DNA from: Paludibacter propionicigenes
GTDB lineage: Bacteria; Bacteroidota; Bacteroidia; Bacteroidales; JAIFNL01
Direction of reading: 5' to 3'
Assembly: GCA_020721325.1 (NCBI GenBank)
Contig: DYNA01000014.1
Location: 1-48,331, forward strand
DNA length: 48,331 nucleotides
The notes beneath the pieces were generated by a model that did not search any database, was not told the origin of the DNA, and saw only the letters and a list, made by a program, of their open reading frames with translations. Below, piece by piece: positions 35,185-44,008 of this stretch; the stretch's first letter is position 1; the number at the start of each line of letters is the position of its first letter. A program made the translations under genes and the position numbers.

Positions 35185-36252
35185 ATGTTAAAAATATTAA
35201 GAAATATAGCTATAACTCTTATTTTATTGTCTATTTCGTATTTGGCAATAGCGAGATTTACCAATTTTTTACCCCAAAATTGGAATCTGTTAAAAGGCAC
35301 TATTGTATTAACCGAAACGCCCGTTTTAATTGAAGAAATTAAAGAAATCAATCAATTGGTAAGTGCCGAGTTTTATGGCGAAGTGTATGCCGATTTATTT
35401 ATGGCTTACAACGATTTAATTGAAGAATCGGGAGCCGATTTAGACAAAATAAGTTCAAAATACCGATATTTGAAAGAATATGCTCAAGGCAGAAACGATT
35501 TACTAACAATTAAATCGGAAATTATTAAGCTAAAAAATGAAATGGATAGCTTGCGCCGATGGGTTAAAATAGCAGATTCTTTGCAAAAAGTTTATAAATC
35601 GGATTTGGATTCTTTAGAAAAAATATTGAAAGATTTGCCCAAAGGCAAAAGAGAAAGCGACACCAGAGAACGTTTTGAATACGTAAAAAACGAAATAGAT
35701 ATTGCCGAAAAAAATTACAAAACAAACAATGATGATTTTGAAAAATACTCAAAAAAATTGAAAAAAGCCGATAACGAATTATCGGATTTAGAAAAAAAAC
35801 AGAACAAAGAGAATGAAAATTTAACAGATTTTATCAACAATCATAACTTGGTTTATATTGGTCGTGGACATATTTCTGCCGGTTTTTTAATGCAAAATGT
35901 AAATTTTAATGACATTGATACCAGCGAATCGAAAAAAATAATTGTGAATTTGCCTAAAGCTCAAATCATTGATACTGTTATTAATCCGTGGTACATCAAA
36001 ACTCAAACCGACTCCGTTGCCGGATTTGAAATTTATATAAACAAAAAAGACCGACATTATACCAACGACGATGTGATGCTTGTTAAACAAAAATGCCGTA
36101 AAAATTTGGCTTCGAGTGCTTTAGACAAAGGAATTTTAGACATGGCTTCAAAAAACGGATTGAGTACTTTAGAAAGTTTTTTTATGCTTTTAGGTTTTGA
36201 TGAGGTGCAACTCAAAGAAAAAGAGCCTATTAAGTTAGTAAATAATGAATGA
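35185..36252 (+). CDS. DUF4230-family membrane protein with a central coiled-coil insertion
   Basis: A 355-residue protein with an N-terminal membrane anchor (about residues 6-25). DUF4230-like elements lie on both sides of a long coiled coil: the N-terminal part near LVSAEFYGEVYADLF (about 59-72) and the C-terminal half from HNLVYIGRGHISAGFLM (about 219) through the conserved NLPKAQIIDTVI and KNLASSALDKGIL. Between about residues 95 and 215 runs a strongly charged Lys/Glu/Leu segment with heptad spacing (EIIKLKNEMDSLRRW, LEKILKDL, LKKADNELSDLEKKQ). The preceding paralogue lacks this insertion. Function unknown; co-transcribed with that paralogue. Confidence 0.8.
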   Translation: MLKILRNIAITLILLSISYLAIARFTNFLPQNWNLLKGTIVLTETPVLIEEIKEINQLVSAEFYGEVYADLFMAYNDLIEESGADLDKISSKYRYLKEYAQGRNDLLTIKSEIIKLKNEMDSLRRWVKIADSLQKVYKSDLDSLEKILKDLPKGKRESDTRERFEYVKNEIDIAEKNYKTNNDDFEKYSKKLKKADNELSDLEKKQNKENENLTDFINNHNLVYIGRGHISAGFLMQNVNFNDIDTSESKKIIVNLPKAQIIDTVINPWYIKTQTDSVAGFEIYINKKDRHYTNDDVMLVKQKCRKNLASSALDKGILDMASKNGLSTLESFFMLLGFDEVQLKEKEPIKLVNNE

Positions 36253-36408
36253 CAATTTGCCGTTTTTTTTGATTTGCAAATGATTGTTTTCTAATGCCGA
36301 TTTATTTTCTTTTTTAATAAAAAATAATTCATAAAAAAAAAAAATTAAGAAAAAACAATATTTAATTTATTGAATTTCAAAAGAATAAAAAGTAATTCAT
36401 ATAAAAAT

Positions 36409-37176
36409 ATGCTTAAAAATTTTATATTTACATTAGCAGCTCTGTTTTTGTGGCAAGTGTCAACAGCTCAGACAGATAGCTTAAGTGTAGCTTCCGATAG
36501 CTTAAACGGCGAAATTGTATTATCTAATAAAGCATTAGTAACTAATGTTTTAAACGATTATACTTTGGCTTTTGGAGGCGAAAAAAAATTAAAAAAATTT
36601 AATAATGTAACTATAAAAGAAAGTAGTACCGTAAACGATGTTATTTACAATATAGTAAAATATTATGAATTTCCCAATAAAATGACTAAAATTTTATCAT
36701 CAATGGGAAGTAGAATTGAAAAAGTTGTATTCGATGGAAGCAAAGGACGAAGCTGGGGCGTAAAAGGCTATAAAATCTATAAAGACCAAGAACTAAATGA
36801 GTTAGAATACGAGGCAACTTACTTTTTACCGTTATATCTCGAAAAATATAAGTTTAAAGTTCATTTTGATACCACTGAATTTGTTGAGGGTATCGAATCC
36901 AATCGTTTATCGGCAGTTAGCCCAAATAGTAAATTGCATCAATTTCACTTCAGTCGCCTTACCGGACAACTTATTCGTTGGACGATATATGACAAAGACG
37001 AAAATCAAGATGAAACCGTTCTTACCATTGATTATTCAGACTTTAGAGAAGTAGATGAATTTGAATTTCCACACGAAATAATTTATACCCGCTACGATTT
37101 AAAAGTTAAATTTAAAGTTACTTTGATTACAATCAATGATAAATTAGATAAGGATATTTTTATGCTTATCGATTAA
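36409..37176 (+). CDS. Secreted LolA-like fold protein of unknown function
   Basis: About 255 residues, counted from the ATG at 36409 (MLKNFIFTL); it starts a signal peptide ending near VSTAQTDSL, so the protein is periplasmic or outer-membrane associated. The body alternates strands, with KYYEFPNKMTKILSSMGSRI, KVVFDGSKGRSWG and HQFHFSRLTGQLIRWTIYD. This resembles the LolA/LppX-like lipid-binding half-barrel often called outer-membrane lipoprotein-sorting protein, but I cannot identify a family with certainty. It precedes the DUF89 gene by 43 bp and follows the DUF4230 pair by about 157 bp. Confidence 0.65.
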   Translation: MLKNFIFTLAALFLWQVSTAQTDSLSVASDSLNGEIVLSNKALVTNVLNDYTLAFGGEKKLKKFNNVTIKESSTVNDVIYNIVKYYEFPNKMTKILSSMGSRIEKVVFDGSKGRSWGVKGYKIYKDQELNELEYEATYFLPLYLEKYKFKVHFDTTEFVEGIESNRLSAVSPNSKLHQFHFSRLTGQLIRWTIYDKDENQDETVLTIDYSDFREVDEFEFPHEIIYTRYDLKVKFKVTLITINDKLDKDIFMLID

Positions 37177-37219
37177 AATAATTTGGTATTTTTTTTTGCA
37201 AAAGAAAATTTTTAAAAAA

Positions 37220-38065
37220 ATGAGAACATATTTAGACTGCTTGCCATGTATCATGAATCAAACCATAAGAACTGCTCGATTGGCAACTGAAAATGAAGAA
37301 GAAATAAGAGAAATATTTATCAATGTAGGCGCAAAGTTGAAAGAGTTCGATATGAGTGTGCCGCCTCCTTTGAGCAGTGAATTTTTATACCGCGAAGTAA
37401 GCCGAGTTACCGGAGTTTTAGACCCTTATCGCCAAATAAAAAAGGCAAATATAGCTGAAGCTTTGGCATTATACCCTGAATTGAAAAAAATAGTTCAACA
37501 ATCTGATAATCCGTTGCTTACAGCCGCACGCATAGCCATTGCCGGAAATGTAATTGATTTAGGTATGAGCAAAAAGTTTGATATTAAGCAAGATGTTTAT
37601 AAAATTTTGCAACAAGATTTTGGCATAGACCATTTTAATAAATTGGAAACGGCTCTTAAAAATGCCAAAATAGTTTTGTATTTGGGTGATAATTCGGGCG
37701 AATCGGTCTTCGATAAAATTTTAATGGAAGAAATTAACGCTAAAATTTATTTCGCTGTGCGTGAAAAGCCTATTATAAACGATGTTACAAGGCAGGAAGC
37801 CATCGAATCGGGTATAGACCAAGTGGCTGAAATCGTTTCATCGGGCTGCACCGCTCCGGCAACTATTTTAAGCCAATGCAACAGCCAATTTCTTGAACTT
37901 TTTGAACAAGCCGATGTTGTAATTAGCAAAGGGCAAGGCAATTACGAGGGTCTGTCCGATGCCAACCGCTCTGTTTTCTTTTTGCTAAAAGCCAAATGCC
38001 ACGTAATTGCAAGGGATTTGAATGTGAATGAAAACGATATTGTTTTAAAATGTATTCATTGCTAA
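37220..38065 (+). CDS. DUF89 (ARMT1-like) metal-dependent phosphatase-like protein
   Basis: About 281 residues, from the ATG at 37220 (MRTYLDCLPC). The N terminus shows CLPCIMNQTIRTARLA, the CxxC signature of this family. The central block has VLYLGDNSGESVFDK (metal-binding Asp/Asn), then VREKPIINDVTRQEA and GCTAPATILSQ, and finally ADVVISKGQGNYEGL. These motifs define DUF89 proteins, which remove phosphate from damaged sugar phosphates and similar metabolites and bind Co, Ni or Mn. The exact substrate is not predictable. The enzyme is probably cytosolic. Confidence 0.88.
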   Translation: MRTYLDCLPCIMNQTIRTARLATENEEEIREIFINVGAKLKEFDMSVPPPLSSEFLYREVSRVTGVLDPYRQIKKANIAEALALYPELKKIVQQSDNPLLTAARIAIAGNVIDLGMSKKFDIKQDVYKILQQDFGIDHFNKLETALKNAKIVLYLGDNSGESVFDKILMEEINAKIYFAVREKPIINDVTRQEAIESGIDQVAEIVSSGCTAPATILSQCNSQFLELFEQADVVISKGQGNYEGLSDANRSVFFLLKAKCHVIARDLNVNENDIVLKCIHC

Positions 38066-38265
38066 ATCAATCGTTCGCTCTGTTTTTTAAGAAATGAACT
38101 CGAAATTTTTTTATTATCGTTTTCAAGTTTCATTAAAAGACTGTTTTTCTGTTTTTTATATCAAAATTAAGTTGTTTTTCAAAAAAAAGCATTATTTGAT
38201 ATTTCCAACCTTTTATCAATGCAACTATCTAATAATGAACAATTTTTAAAATTTAACAATTATTT

Positions 38266-38952
38266 ATGTCAATAGCTAAGCAAATTAATGAGTTTAAAAA
38301 TATTTTGCCGGAAAATGTAAAATTGGTTGCTGTTTCAAAAACCAAACCCAACGAAGCTATTTTAGAGGCATACCACACCGGACAACGCGTTTTTGGTGAA
38401 AACAAAATTCAAGAATTAATTCAAAAATACCAAGATTTGCCAAAAGATATTCAATGGCATTTCATCGGTCATTTGCAAACTAACAAGGTAAAACAGTTAG
38501 TTGGTATTGTAAAATTAATTCATGCCGTAGATAGTTTAAAATTGTTGCAAGTGATTGATAAAGAAGCACGTAATCAAAATACAAAAGTATCGTGTTTGCT
38601 TCAAATGCACATAGCCCAAGAAGAAACTAAATTTGGACTTGATTTTGACGAATTAATTCAAATATTGGAATCGGATTTTTTTAACGAAATAAAAAAAGAT
38701 AAAAACGCAGGAGTTGAAATTTGCGGACTAATGGGAATGGCAACATATACCAATGATAATGAGCAAATTAGACAAGAATTTTCAATTCTAAAAAATAGTT
38801 TTGCACAAGTAAAAATGAATTATTTTGCAGACAATCCCAATTTTAAAGAGCTTTCCATGGGCATGTCGGGCGATTACGCCATAGCTATTGAGCAGGGTAG
38901 CACGCTCATACGCATAGGAAGTACTATTTTTGGTGAGCGAAATTATATTTAA
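38266..38952 (+). CDS. YggS-family pyridoxal phosphate homeostasis protein
   Basis: A 228-residue single-domain PLP-binding barrel. Lys25 in VAVSKTKPNE is the cofactor lysine. The family signatures GENKIQEL, WHFIGHLQTNKVK, IHAVDS, LQMHIAQEETKFG, GLMGMATYT and LSMGMSGDYAIAIEQGSTLIRIGSTIFGER are all present. It controls free PLP and amino-acid balance without being an enzyme in the usual sense. Length and motifs are normal. It stands alone; a palindromic element begins right at its stop codon. Confidence 0.95.
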   Translation: MSIAKQINEFKNILPENVKLVAVSKTKPNEAILEAYHTGQRVFGENKIQELIQKYQDLPKDIQWHFIGHLQTNKVKQLVGIVKLIHAVDSLKLLQVIDKEARNQNTKVSCLLQMHIAQEETKFGLDFDELIQILESDFFNEIKKDKNAGVEICGLMGMATYTNDNEQIRQEFSILKNSFAQVKMNYFADNPNFKELSMGMSGDYAIAIEQGSTLIRIGSTIFGERNYI

Positions 38953-39071
38953 AATCAGAAAAAAAATTTTATTAATCTGTTGATAAACAGTTTTTTGAGA
39001 ATTAATTTATATACATTTTGTAAATAATTGATGCGATGACTATGTGTTTAAACTTAACTTTCAAATTTTAA
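38953..39071 (+). repeat. Dispersed palindromic element, copy 7
   Basis: Forward copy. Right inner arm ATTGATGCGATGACT (39027-39041) is well kept; the left arm is diverged (TTTTATTAATC). CTGTTGATAAACAG and TACATTTTGTAAATAATTG are recognisable in the middle, and the outer right end reads AACTTTCAAATTTTAAG. It starts at the YggS stop codon, in sense orientation. Confidence 0.75.
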
Positions 39072-39093
39072 GTTTTAAAAAGTAATTTTTTTA

Positions 39094-39101
39094 TAAATTT
39101 G
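39094..39101 (+). promoter_or_regulatory. Possible -7 box for the ankyrin lipoprotein gene
   Basis: TAAATTTG, a match to TAnnTTTG, 22 bp upstream of the ATG at 39124. I see no clear -33 TTTG. Confidence 0.35.
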
Positions 39102-39123
39102 GTAAATTTAAAAAAATAAAAAA

Positions 39124-40509
39124 ATGAAAAATAAATTTATTTTTCCGAAATTATTTCTGCTTTTATTGTGGTTTTTTGCTATTGTTTCGAGCTGTATTGT
39201 TGATAAATCGGACAAAAAAGACGATTCTGAGGATAGTCTTACAAAAGAAATAACTTCTGAAAAAGACGATGGTATTGATTTTTCAAAACTTGAAATCTCT
39301 ACCGATTCCATCGATTTGGCTTTGATAGCATTTATTCGTGAAAAGGAAAAATACAAAGAACAAAAATTTTTGGAAAATGCAAAAATATTAATCGAAAAAG
39401 GTGCAAATCCGACCATAAATGTAGAAGAAACATCAATTACAAGGCGTTATGTAACGTATATTCCAATAGTAAAGCATTTTATAAAACGAAAATACAATTC
39501 GACCGTAAGTTATACAACGGCTTTTCATGTGGCAGTTTTGAGTGGCGATATAAAACTGGTAGAATTATTCTACAACTCGGGATTTTTAGGCGAAACGCCG
39601 ACTAAAGAAGGTATTTTTCCTATTGACGTGGCACTAAGAAACAATGATACTAAAATGATTGATTTTTTATTGTCTAAAAACATTAATTTGAAAAATGCCA
39701 ATTTATCAACATCTGAAAATGCCGATTTAATTGTTTTTTTGGTAAGAAAAGGGGCAAATCCCGAAACGATAGATATAAATTTTGCGCTAAGCAAACCCGA
39801 AGAATTAAAAAAACTTTTAACCCTCCAACCCGATTTAACAAATGTAGAGCTTGATTTTGAACAGCTTTTTGCCAACAAAGATGTTTTTAATTTGTTAATA
39901 TCCAATGGTTTAAATCCAAATATCGAAGGCAAATTTCCATTTACCTGTCCGTTGATTTATGGAGCTATAAAATTTGGAACACTCGATGATATAAAACTTT
40001 TGGTAAAAAAAGGTGCAAATTATAAAACCGATTGCAAAATGCAATTTTATGAATCGCCACTGATTGCTTCCATAAAAATGGAAAATACTGAAAAAATAGG
40101 CTATTTCATCGATTTGGGCTTAGAACCCAATGTGCGCGACTGGAAAGGTTCAACGCCTTTGTCTGAGGCAATTGACTTAGATAATGACAAAATTATTGCT
40201 TTTTTAATCCAAAAAGGCGCAAAAGTTAATTATCCGTTGGATAGAAACGAGACGCCACTTATTTTTGCGGTTAAGGGCGACAAATACATTGCAGCTCAAA
40301 CACTTATAGAACTCAAAGCCGATTTGAATAAGTCCGATGAAGCCCACAAAACCGCCTTGCATTATGCCATTGACAACGAAAACTTGGCTATGGTGAAACT
40401 TTTGCTGGAAAGCGGAATTGATAAAAAGAAATCCCTTAACGGAAAATCCTATTCTGCTTATGCTAAAGAATTGAATGTGAGTGATAAAATCATTCAACTT
40501 TTAAATTAA
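39124..40509 (+). CDS. Ankyrin-repeat lipoprotein
   Basis: A 461-residue lipoprotein. Signal peptide ending IVSSC at about residue 24, then an Asp/Ser-rich linker and about eight ankyrin-like repeats, some degenerate, between about residues 130 and 450. The clearest units read FHVAVLSGDIKLVELFYNSG, LIYGAIKFGTLDDIKLLVKK, TPLSEAIDLDNDKIIAFLIQ, TPLIFAVKGDKYIAAQTLIE and TALHYAIDNENLAMVKLLLE. Ankyrin repeats bind other proteins. Being lipid-anchored, this one probably acts in the periplasm or at the surface, but the partner is unknown. Confidence 0.85.
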   Translation: MKNKFIFPKLFLLLLWFFAIVSSCIVDKSDKKDDSEDSLTKEITSEKDDGIDFSKLEISTDSIDLALIAFIREKEKYKEQKFLENAKILIEKGANPTINVEETSITRRYVTYIPIVKHFIKRKYNSTVSYTTAFHVAVLSGDIKLVELFYNSGFLGETPTKEGIFPIDVALRNNDTKMIDFLLSKNINLKNANLSTSENADLIVFLVRKGANPETIDINFALSKPEELKKLLTLQPDLTNVELDFEQLFANKDVFNLLISNGLNPNIEGKFPFTCPLIYGAIKFGTLDDIKLLVKKGANYKTDCKMQFYESPLIASIKMENTEKIGYFIDLGLEPNVRDWKGSTPLSEAIDLDNDKIIAFLIQKGAKVNYPLDRNETPLIFAVKGDKYIAAQTLIELKADLNKSDEAHKTALHYAIDNENLAMVKLLLESGIDKKKSLNGKSYSAYAKELNVSDKIIQLLN

Positions 40510-40655
40510 TTGTGAACGAATGTTTAAAAAAATGTAAAAAAAATTGTTTAAATCAAACTTTTTTCCTTTTTTTGTAAAATAATTTGCTTGTTTTTTTTTG
40601 ACAATAAAATGAGCAACAATTGCAGTATAACAATTTAATAAATACCAATTTTTTT

Positions 40656-41807
40656 ATGTGGATAGTTCCCATTTTTAAGCAAACATTAATGATTACAGCC
40701 TTTGTAATGGTGGTAATGATAATCATAGAATACATTAATACTCAGACACATGGCTCTTGGAGCGAGCCGTTTAAGAAATCAAAGTTTTTACAAATCGTTT
40801 TCGCTTCGTTTATGGGCATAACGCCCGGTTGTTTAGGCACTTACACTGTTGTTTCGCTTTATACGCATAATATTTTAAACTTTGGAGCGTTAGTAGCTGC
40901 ACTTATAGCCACTTCGGGCGACGAGGCGTTTATTATGTTTTCTCTTTTTCCCGAAACGACTCTTTGGCTAACGCTTGGTATGTTTGCAATAGCTATAGTT
41001 TCTGGTGTTTTAACCAATTTTTTTATTCGCCGTCCCAATTTTAACCCAACACAAGAAGCTCATTTTGAGATACATGACAAGTATATTGAATGCAAACCTT
41101 ATCAACCGAAAATCATTTTACCGCAACTGCGCAACATCAGTTTTTTAAGAGCCGTTTTAATGTTTGTCATTACGCTTTTCGTAATTAATCTGGTAATTCA
41201 TGGCGAACATGGCGAAACACACAGCGAAGACGCAAAAATAGAACAAATTACTCATAATCATACACTTGATTCAAATCACGAACACACTGACAATATGAAT
41301 TTAGAAACCGAAAAAGCCATTGTGCTGACCGGACAAGCCCACGAACACCCAAAATGGATAATGTTTACCTTTGGTATTTTAGCACTTTTTGCCTTGTTTA
41401 TTGTAACAACCGTACCGGAACACTTTTTAGAATCGCATATTTGGAAACATGTAATCAAAGTGCATTTTATCAGAATATTTCTTTGGACATTAGCCGCATT
41501 GTTTTTTGTTCACTTTTTAGAAATTTTTATTGATGTAAATACTTGGATTAGTGATAATTTGCTATTCATTTTGTTGGCAGCCGTATTGATAGGTTTTATT
41601 CCCGAATCGGGTCCACACATGATTTTTGTAAGCCTTTTTGCAGCCGGAAGTATTCCAATAAGTATTTTACTTGCCAGCTCTATTTCGCAAGACGGGCATG
41701 GCTCATTGCCGCTTTTAGCCGAATCGAAAAAAAGTTTTTTAATTGCAAAATTAATTAATGGGGCGGTAGCTTTTATCATTGGCTATATAGGAATTACTTT
41801 TTTTTAA
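40656..41807 (+). CDS. Putative heavy-metal exporter, ArsP_2-like 10-TM protein
   Basis: About 383 residues, from the ATG at 40656 (MWIVPIFKQ); the in-frame TTG 12 codons upstream is not needed. About ten membrane segments are visible, split by a His/Glu-rich loop (about residues 185-215: HGEHGETHSEDAK, HNHTLDSNHEHTDN). Conserved blocks MGITPGCLGTYTVV, SGDEAFIMFSLFP and a repeat-like FIPESGPHMIFVSLF match the ArsP_2 (10-TM heavy-metal exporter) family. The His-rich loop suggests metal handling such as Zn, Mn or Co, but the substrate is inferred. No regulator or partner gene is adjacent. Confidence 0.8.
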   Translation: MWIVPIFKQTLMITAFVMVVMIIIEYINTQTHGSWSEPFKKSKFLQIVFASFMGITPGCLGTYTVVSLYTHNILNFGALVAALIATSGDEAFIMFSLFPETTLWLTLGMFAIAIVSGVLTNFFIRRPNFNPTQEAHFEIHDKYIECKPYQPKIILPQLRNISFLRAVLMFVITLFVINLVIHGEHGETHSEDAKIEQITHNHTLDSNHEHTDNMNLETEKAIVLTGQAHEHPKWIMFTFGILALFALFIVTTVPEHFLESHIWKHVIKVHFIRIFLWTLAALFFVHFLEIFIDVNTWISDNLLFILLAAVLIGFIPESGPHMIFVSLFAAGSIPISILLASSISQDGHGSLPLLAESKKSFLIAKLINGAVAFIIGYIGITFF

Positions 41808-41932
41808 TCTATATTTTATAAAAAAGATAATCTTTTGAAGTTTAGTATATTACGAGTTTTATCATTCTTTTTTTTTTAAAGGAAAAAAACTTTTTTTCAT
41901 TTTTTATACATTTTATTTAAAAAAAATTATTT

Positions 41933-42304
41933 ATGAAAACAAAGAAAAATTTAGCGGTATTCTTTATCACCGTTTTATTGGCTGTAAGTACCAACAGTTT
42001 TGCACAAAACTATTGGTCATTCGACAACAATGAATTTTCAGTTCAATTAAAATGCGTTAATAACGACAATGACGTTGAAGAAGTAAGTTTTGCCCCGATT
42101 ACCGACCAAGTTTTTGAATGGGTTGTTTATAAGATAGTTAAAAAACAAAAAGCTAAGAAAGCTCAAGGCGTTGGAACAATATATACCGTTCGTAATGCAG
42201 AGGGAGTTGAATATACTATTTTGTATAAAAAAAATACCGAAGTATTAATTGTAATCAGAACCTCTGATAAAACCAGATACGAGTTGATTAAACCCAAAGG
42301 TTGA
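41933..42304 (+). CDS. Small secreted protein of unknown function
   Basis: A 123-residue protein with a signal peptide ending near TNSFAQNYW. The mature part (about 95 residues) mixes charged and beta-forming segments such as EFSVQLKCVN, GVGTIYTVRN and VEYTILYKKN. I recognise no family. It lies 125 bp after the exporter-like gene and 334 bp before the AI-2E-family gene. Confidence 0.7.
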   Translation: MKTKKNLAVFFITVLLAVSTNSFAQNYWSFDNNEFSVQLKCVNNDNDVEEVSFAPITDQVFEWVVYKIVKKQKAKKAQGVGTIYTVRNAEGVEYTILYKKNTEVLIVIRTSDKTRYELIKPKG

Positions 42305-42333
42305 TGTTTTAATAAATTTATCAACTCACTGAA

Positions 42334-42424
42334 AGTCATCGTTTCGATTGTTTTTAAAATACAGACAAATTAATTATCAACAAACTTTTTATTAATCGGT
42401 TGATACGATGAGTTTCGGTTTTTT
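42334..42424 (-). repeat. Dispersed palindromic element, copy 8
   Basis: Reverse-orientation copy: AGTCATCGTTTCGATTG starting at 42334 and GGTTGATACGATGAGT ending at about 42413, with TTAATTATCAACAAAC and ATTAATCGG in between. It is the only copy oriented against the gene it follows (the small secreted protein gene). Its left end lies about 30 bp past that stop. Confidence 0.78.
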
Positions 42425-42638
42425 TTATTTTAGAAAGCTTACAAACATTTTTAAAAATACATTCCTCTTTTGCAACATTGAATTTTTATTTTTTTATTTC
42501 TTTTTTTGTAAAAAAAAAAAATTTCAAAAAAACAATTTAATCAAAACAAAATTGTATTTTTACCAAATAAAATATTAAAATAATACAAGTTTAAATATCT
42601 ATAATTCAAATAGTTACAAATACATCAAATTCTAATTT
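42425..42638. other. Upstream region of the AI-2E-family gene
   Basis: AT-rich stretch without a gene. A TATTTTTA-type sequence near 42554 is one base from the TAnnTTTG box, but lies about 85 bp from the start codon; the promoter is uncertain. Confidence 0.3.
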
Positions 42639-43718
42639 ATGAGATTGTCGTTGCAGGAGATATTCTTTTTTTTGATACTAATCTTTACTTCTATTGCTTT
42701 TTATAAAATAATAGAGCCTTTTTTGGCAGATATTTTTTTAACCATTGTGATTGCCATTTTGTTCAATCGCCCGTATAAGTATCTGGAAAATAAGACAAAA
42801 GGTAGAAAAGTATTGGCATCATTTATCACTTTATTGTTGGTTATAATCATTTTAGCTATTCCTATTAGTTTAATAGGAATGATGCTAACAACTGAAATAA
42901 CTGATACTTATGCAATTGTAAAAGAGGGTTTACCTAATTTGCGTATAAAAATTGACAAAATTTATCATTCCATATTAGAAGTTCCTATTTTGGGAGAAAG
43001 AATAGGCAGCACGAATCTATCTGAATTACAAGAGTCTATAAATAATTCGATGCAAAAGATAGCACAATGGATAGTGGAATTTGTGCAAGCTACTTTTATA
43101 AATATAGGAAATATCATTATACATTTTTTTATAATTTTATTTCTACTTTATTATACTTTAATAGATGGTAAATCTTTTCTTGAAAAGATTCAATATTTAA
43201 TACCTCTTTCCGAAAAAGACGAAAAGGAGCTTTTTAATAAACTCAAGCAGGTAACGGACGCTATTGTGTTCAATACCTTTATGATAGCCACTATCGAGGG
43301 GAGCTACGGAGCTATTTTGTTTGCTATTTTGGGCATACCTTCGCCGGTATTTTGGGGCTTGATTATGGTGGTTTTGTCGCTCATTCCTATTGTTGGAGCA
43401 AATACCGTTTTATTTCCTACAAGTATTATTCTGCTTGTTTCGGGAAATATAGCAAGTGGCATCATTTTACTTATTTTTGGAGTTGGTGTAATTGTAATCA
43501 ATCAAAACATCGTTCGCCCACGATTAGATGGCAATAAAAGCGGAATGCATCCGGCTATTATTTTCTTGGCAAGCATGGGCGGATTAATCTGGATGGGCGT
43601 GGTTGGTTTTATTGCAGGTCCAATGATTACGGCTGTTTTTGTTGTAATTTGGAATCAATTTGGCGTGCATTACAAAGAAAAATTGGATATTTATAGCAAA
43701 GAAGATGTTTATCGATAA
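42639..43718 (+). CDS. AI-2E family permease (PerM/TqsA-like)
   Basis: A 359-residue membrane protein with seven or eight hydrophobic segments. Characteristic features are the N-terminal pair of helices, the extracellular insertion around residues 85-140, and the C-terminal cluster ILGIPSPVFWGLIMVVLSLIPIVGA followed by VRPRLDGNKSGMHPAIIFLA. Members are annotated as AI-2 or general exporters; the substrate cannot be inferred. A palindromic element starts 55 bp after its stop. Confidence 0.88.
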   Translation: MRLSLQEIFFFLILIFTSIAFYKIIEPFLADIFLTIVIAILFNRPYKYLENKTKGRKVLASFITLLLVIIILAIPISLIGMMLTTEITDTYAIVKEGLPNLRIKIDKIYHSILEVPILGERIGSTNLSELQESINNSMQKIAQWIVEFVQATFINIGNIIIHFFIILFLLYYTLIDGKSFLEKIQYLIPLSEKDEKELFNKLKQVTDAIVFNTFMIATIEGSYGAILFAILGIPSPVFWGLIMVVLSLIPIVGANTVLFPTSIILLVSGNIASGIILLIFGVGVIVINQNIVRPRLDGNKSGMHPAIIFLASMGGLIWMGVVGFIAGPMITAVFVVIWNQFGVHYKEKLDIYSKEDVYR

Positions 43719-43773
43719 TTTTTCAATATTTTTTTGGGGGTTGTAACCAAAATTTTAAAAAATTGAAAATCTA

Positions 43774-43856
43774 AAATCTGCAAGTCATCGTATCAATTTG
43801 TAAATGAATAGATTGTCTATAATTAAATTGAAAGCATTTTGCAAACAATTCCTAAT
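43774..43856 (+). repeat. Dispersed palindromic element, copy 9
   Basis: Forward copy with a clean left end (AAATCTGCAAGTCATCGTAT), TTGTAAATGAATAGATTG and GCATTTTGCAAACAATT. The right inner arm and outer end are missing or lost. It lies 3' of the AI-2E-family gene in sense orientation. Confidence 0.75.
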
Positions 43857-43900
43857 TCATATTTTAATTTTTTTTTACAAAAATAAAAATAAACAACAAA

Positions 43901-43969
43901 ATATACTAAAAACAGGATAAATTTTAATATTTATTATTACGTAACTACAACTTTTCCAAAGTTTTAGAT
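43901..43969 (+). repeat. Hairpin MITE-like element, copy C (right half missing)
   Basis: Left part of the second repeat family: ATATACTAAAAACAGG, then a region matching copy A nearly base for base through ACGTAACTACAACTTTTCC and AAAGTTTTAGA. The right hairpin arm is absent; the sequence then changes to TATTTAGTGCTTG. It lies directly before the broken gene. Confidence 0.75.
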
Positions 43970-44008
43970 ATTTAGTGCTTGAAATAAAGTAATTTACAAG
44001 TTTTCTTT

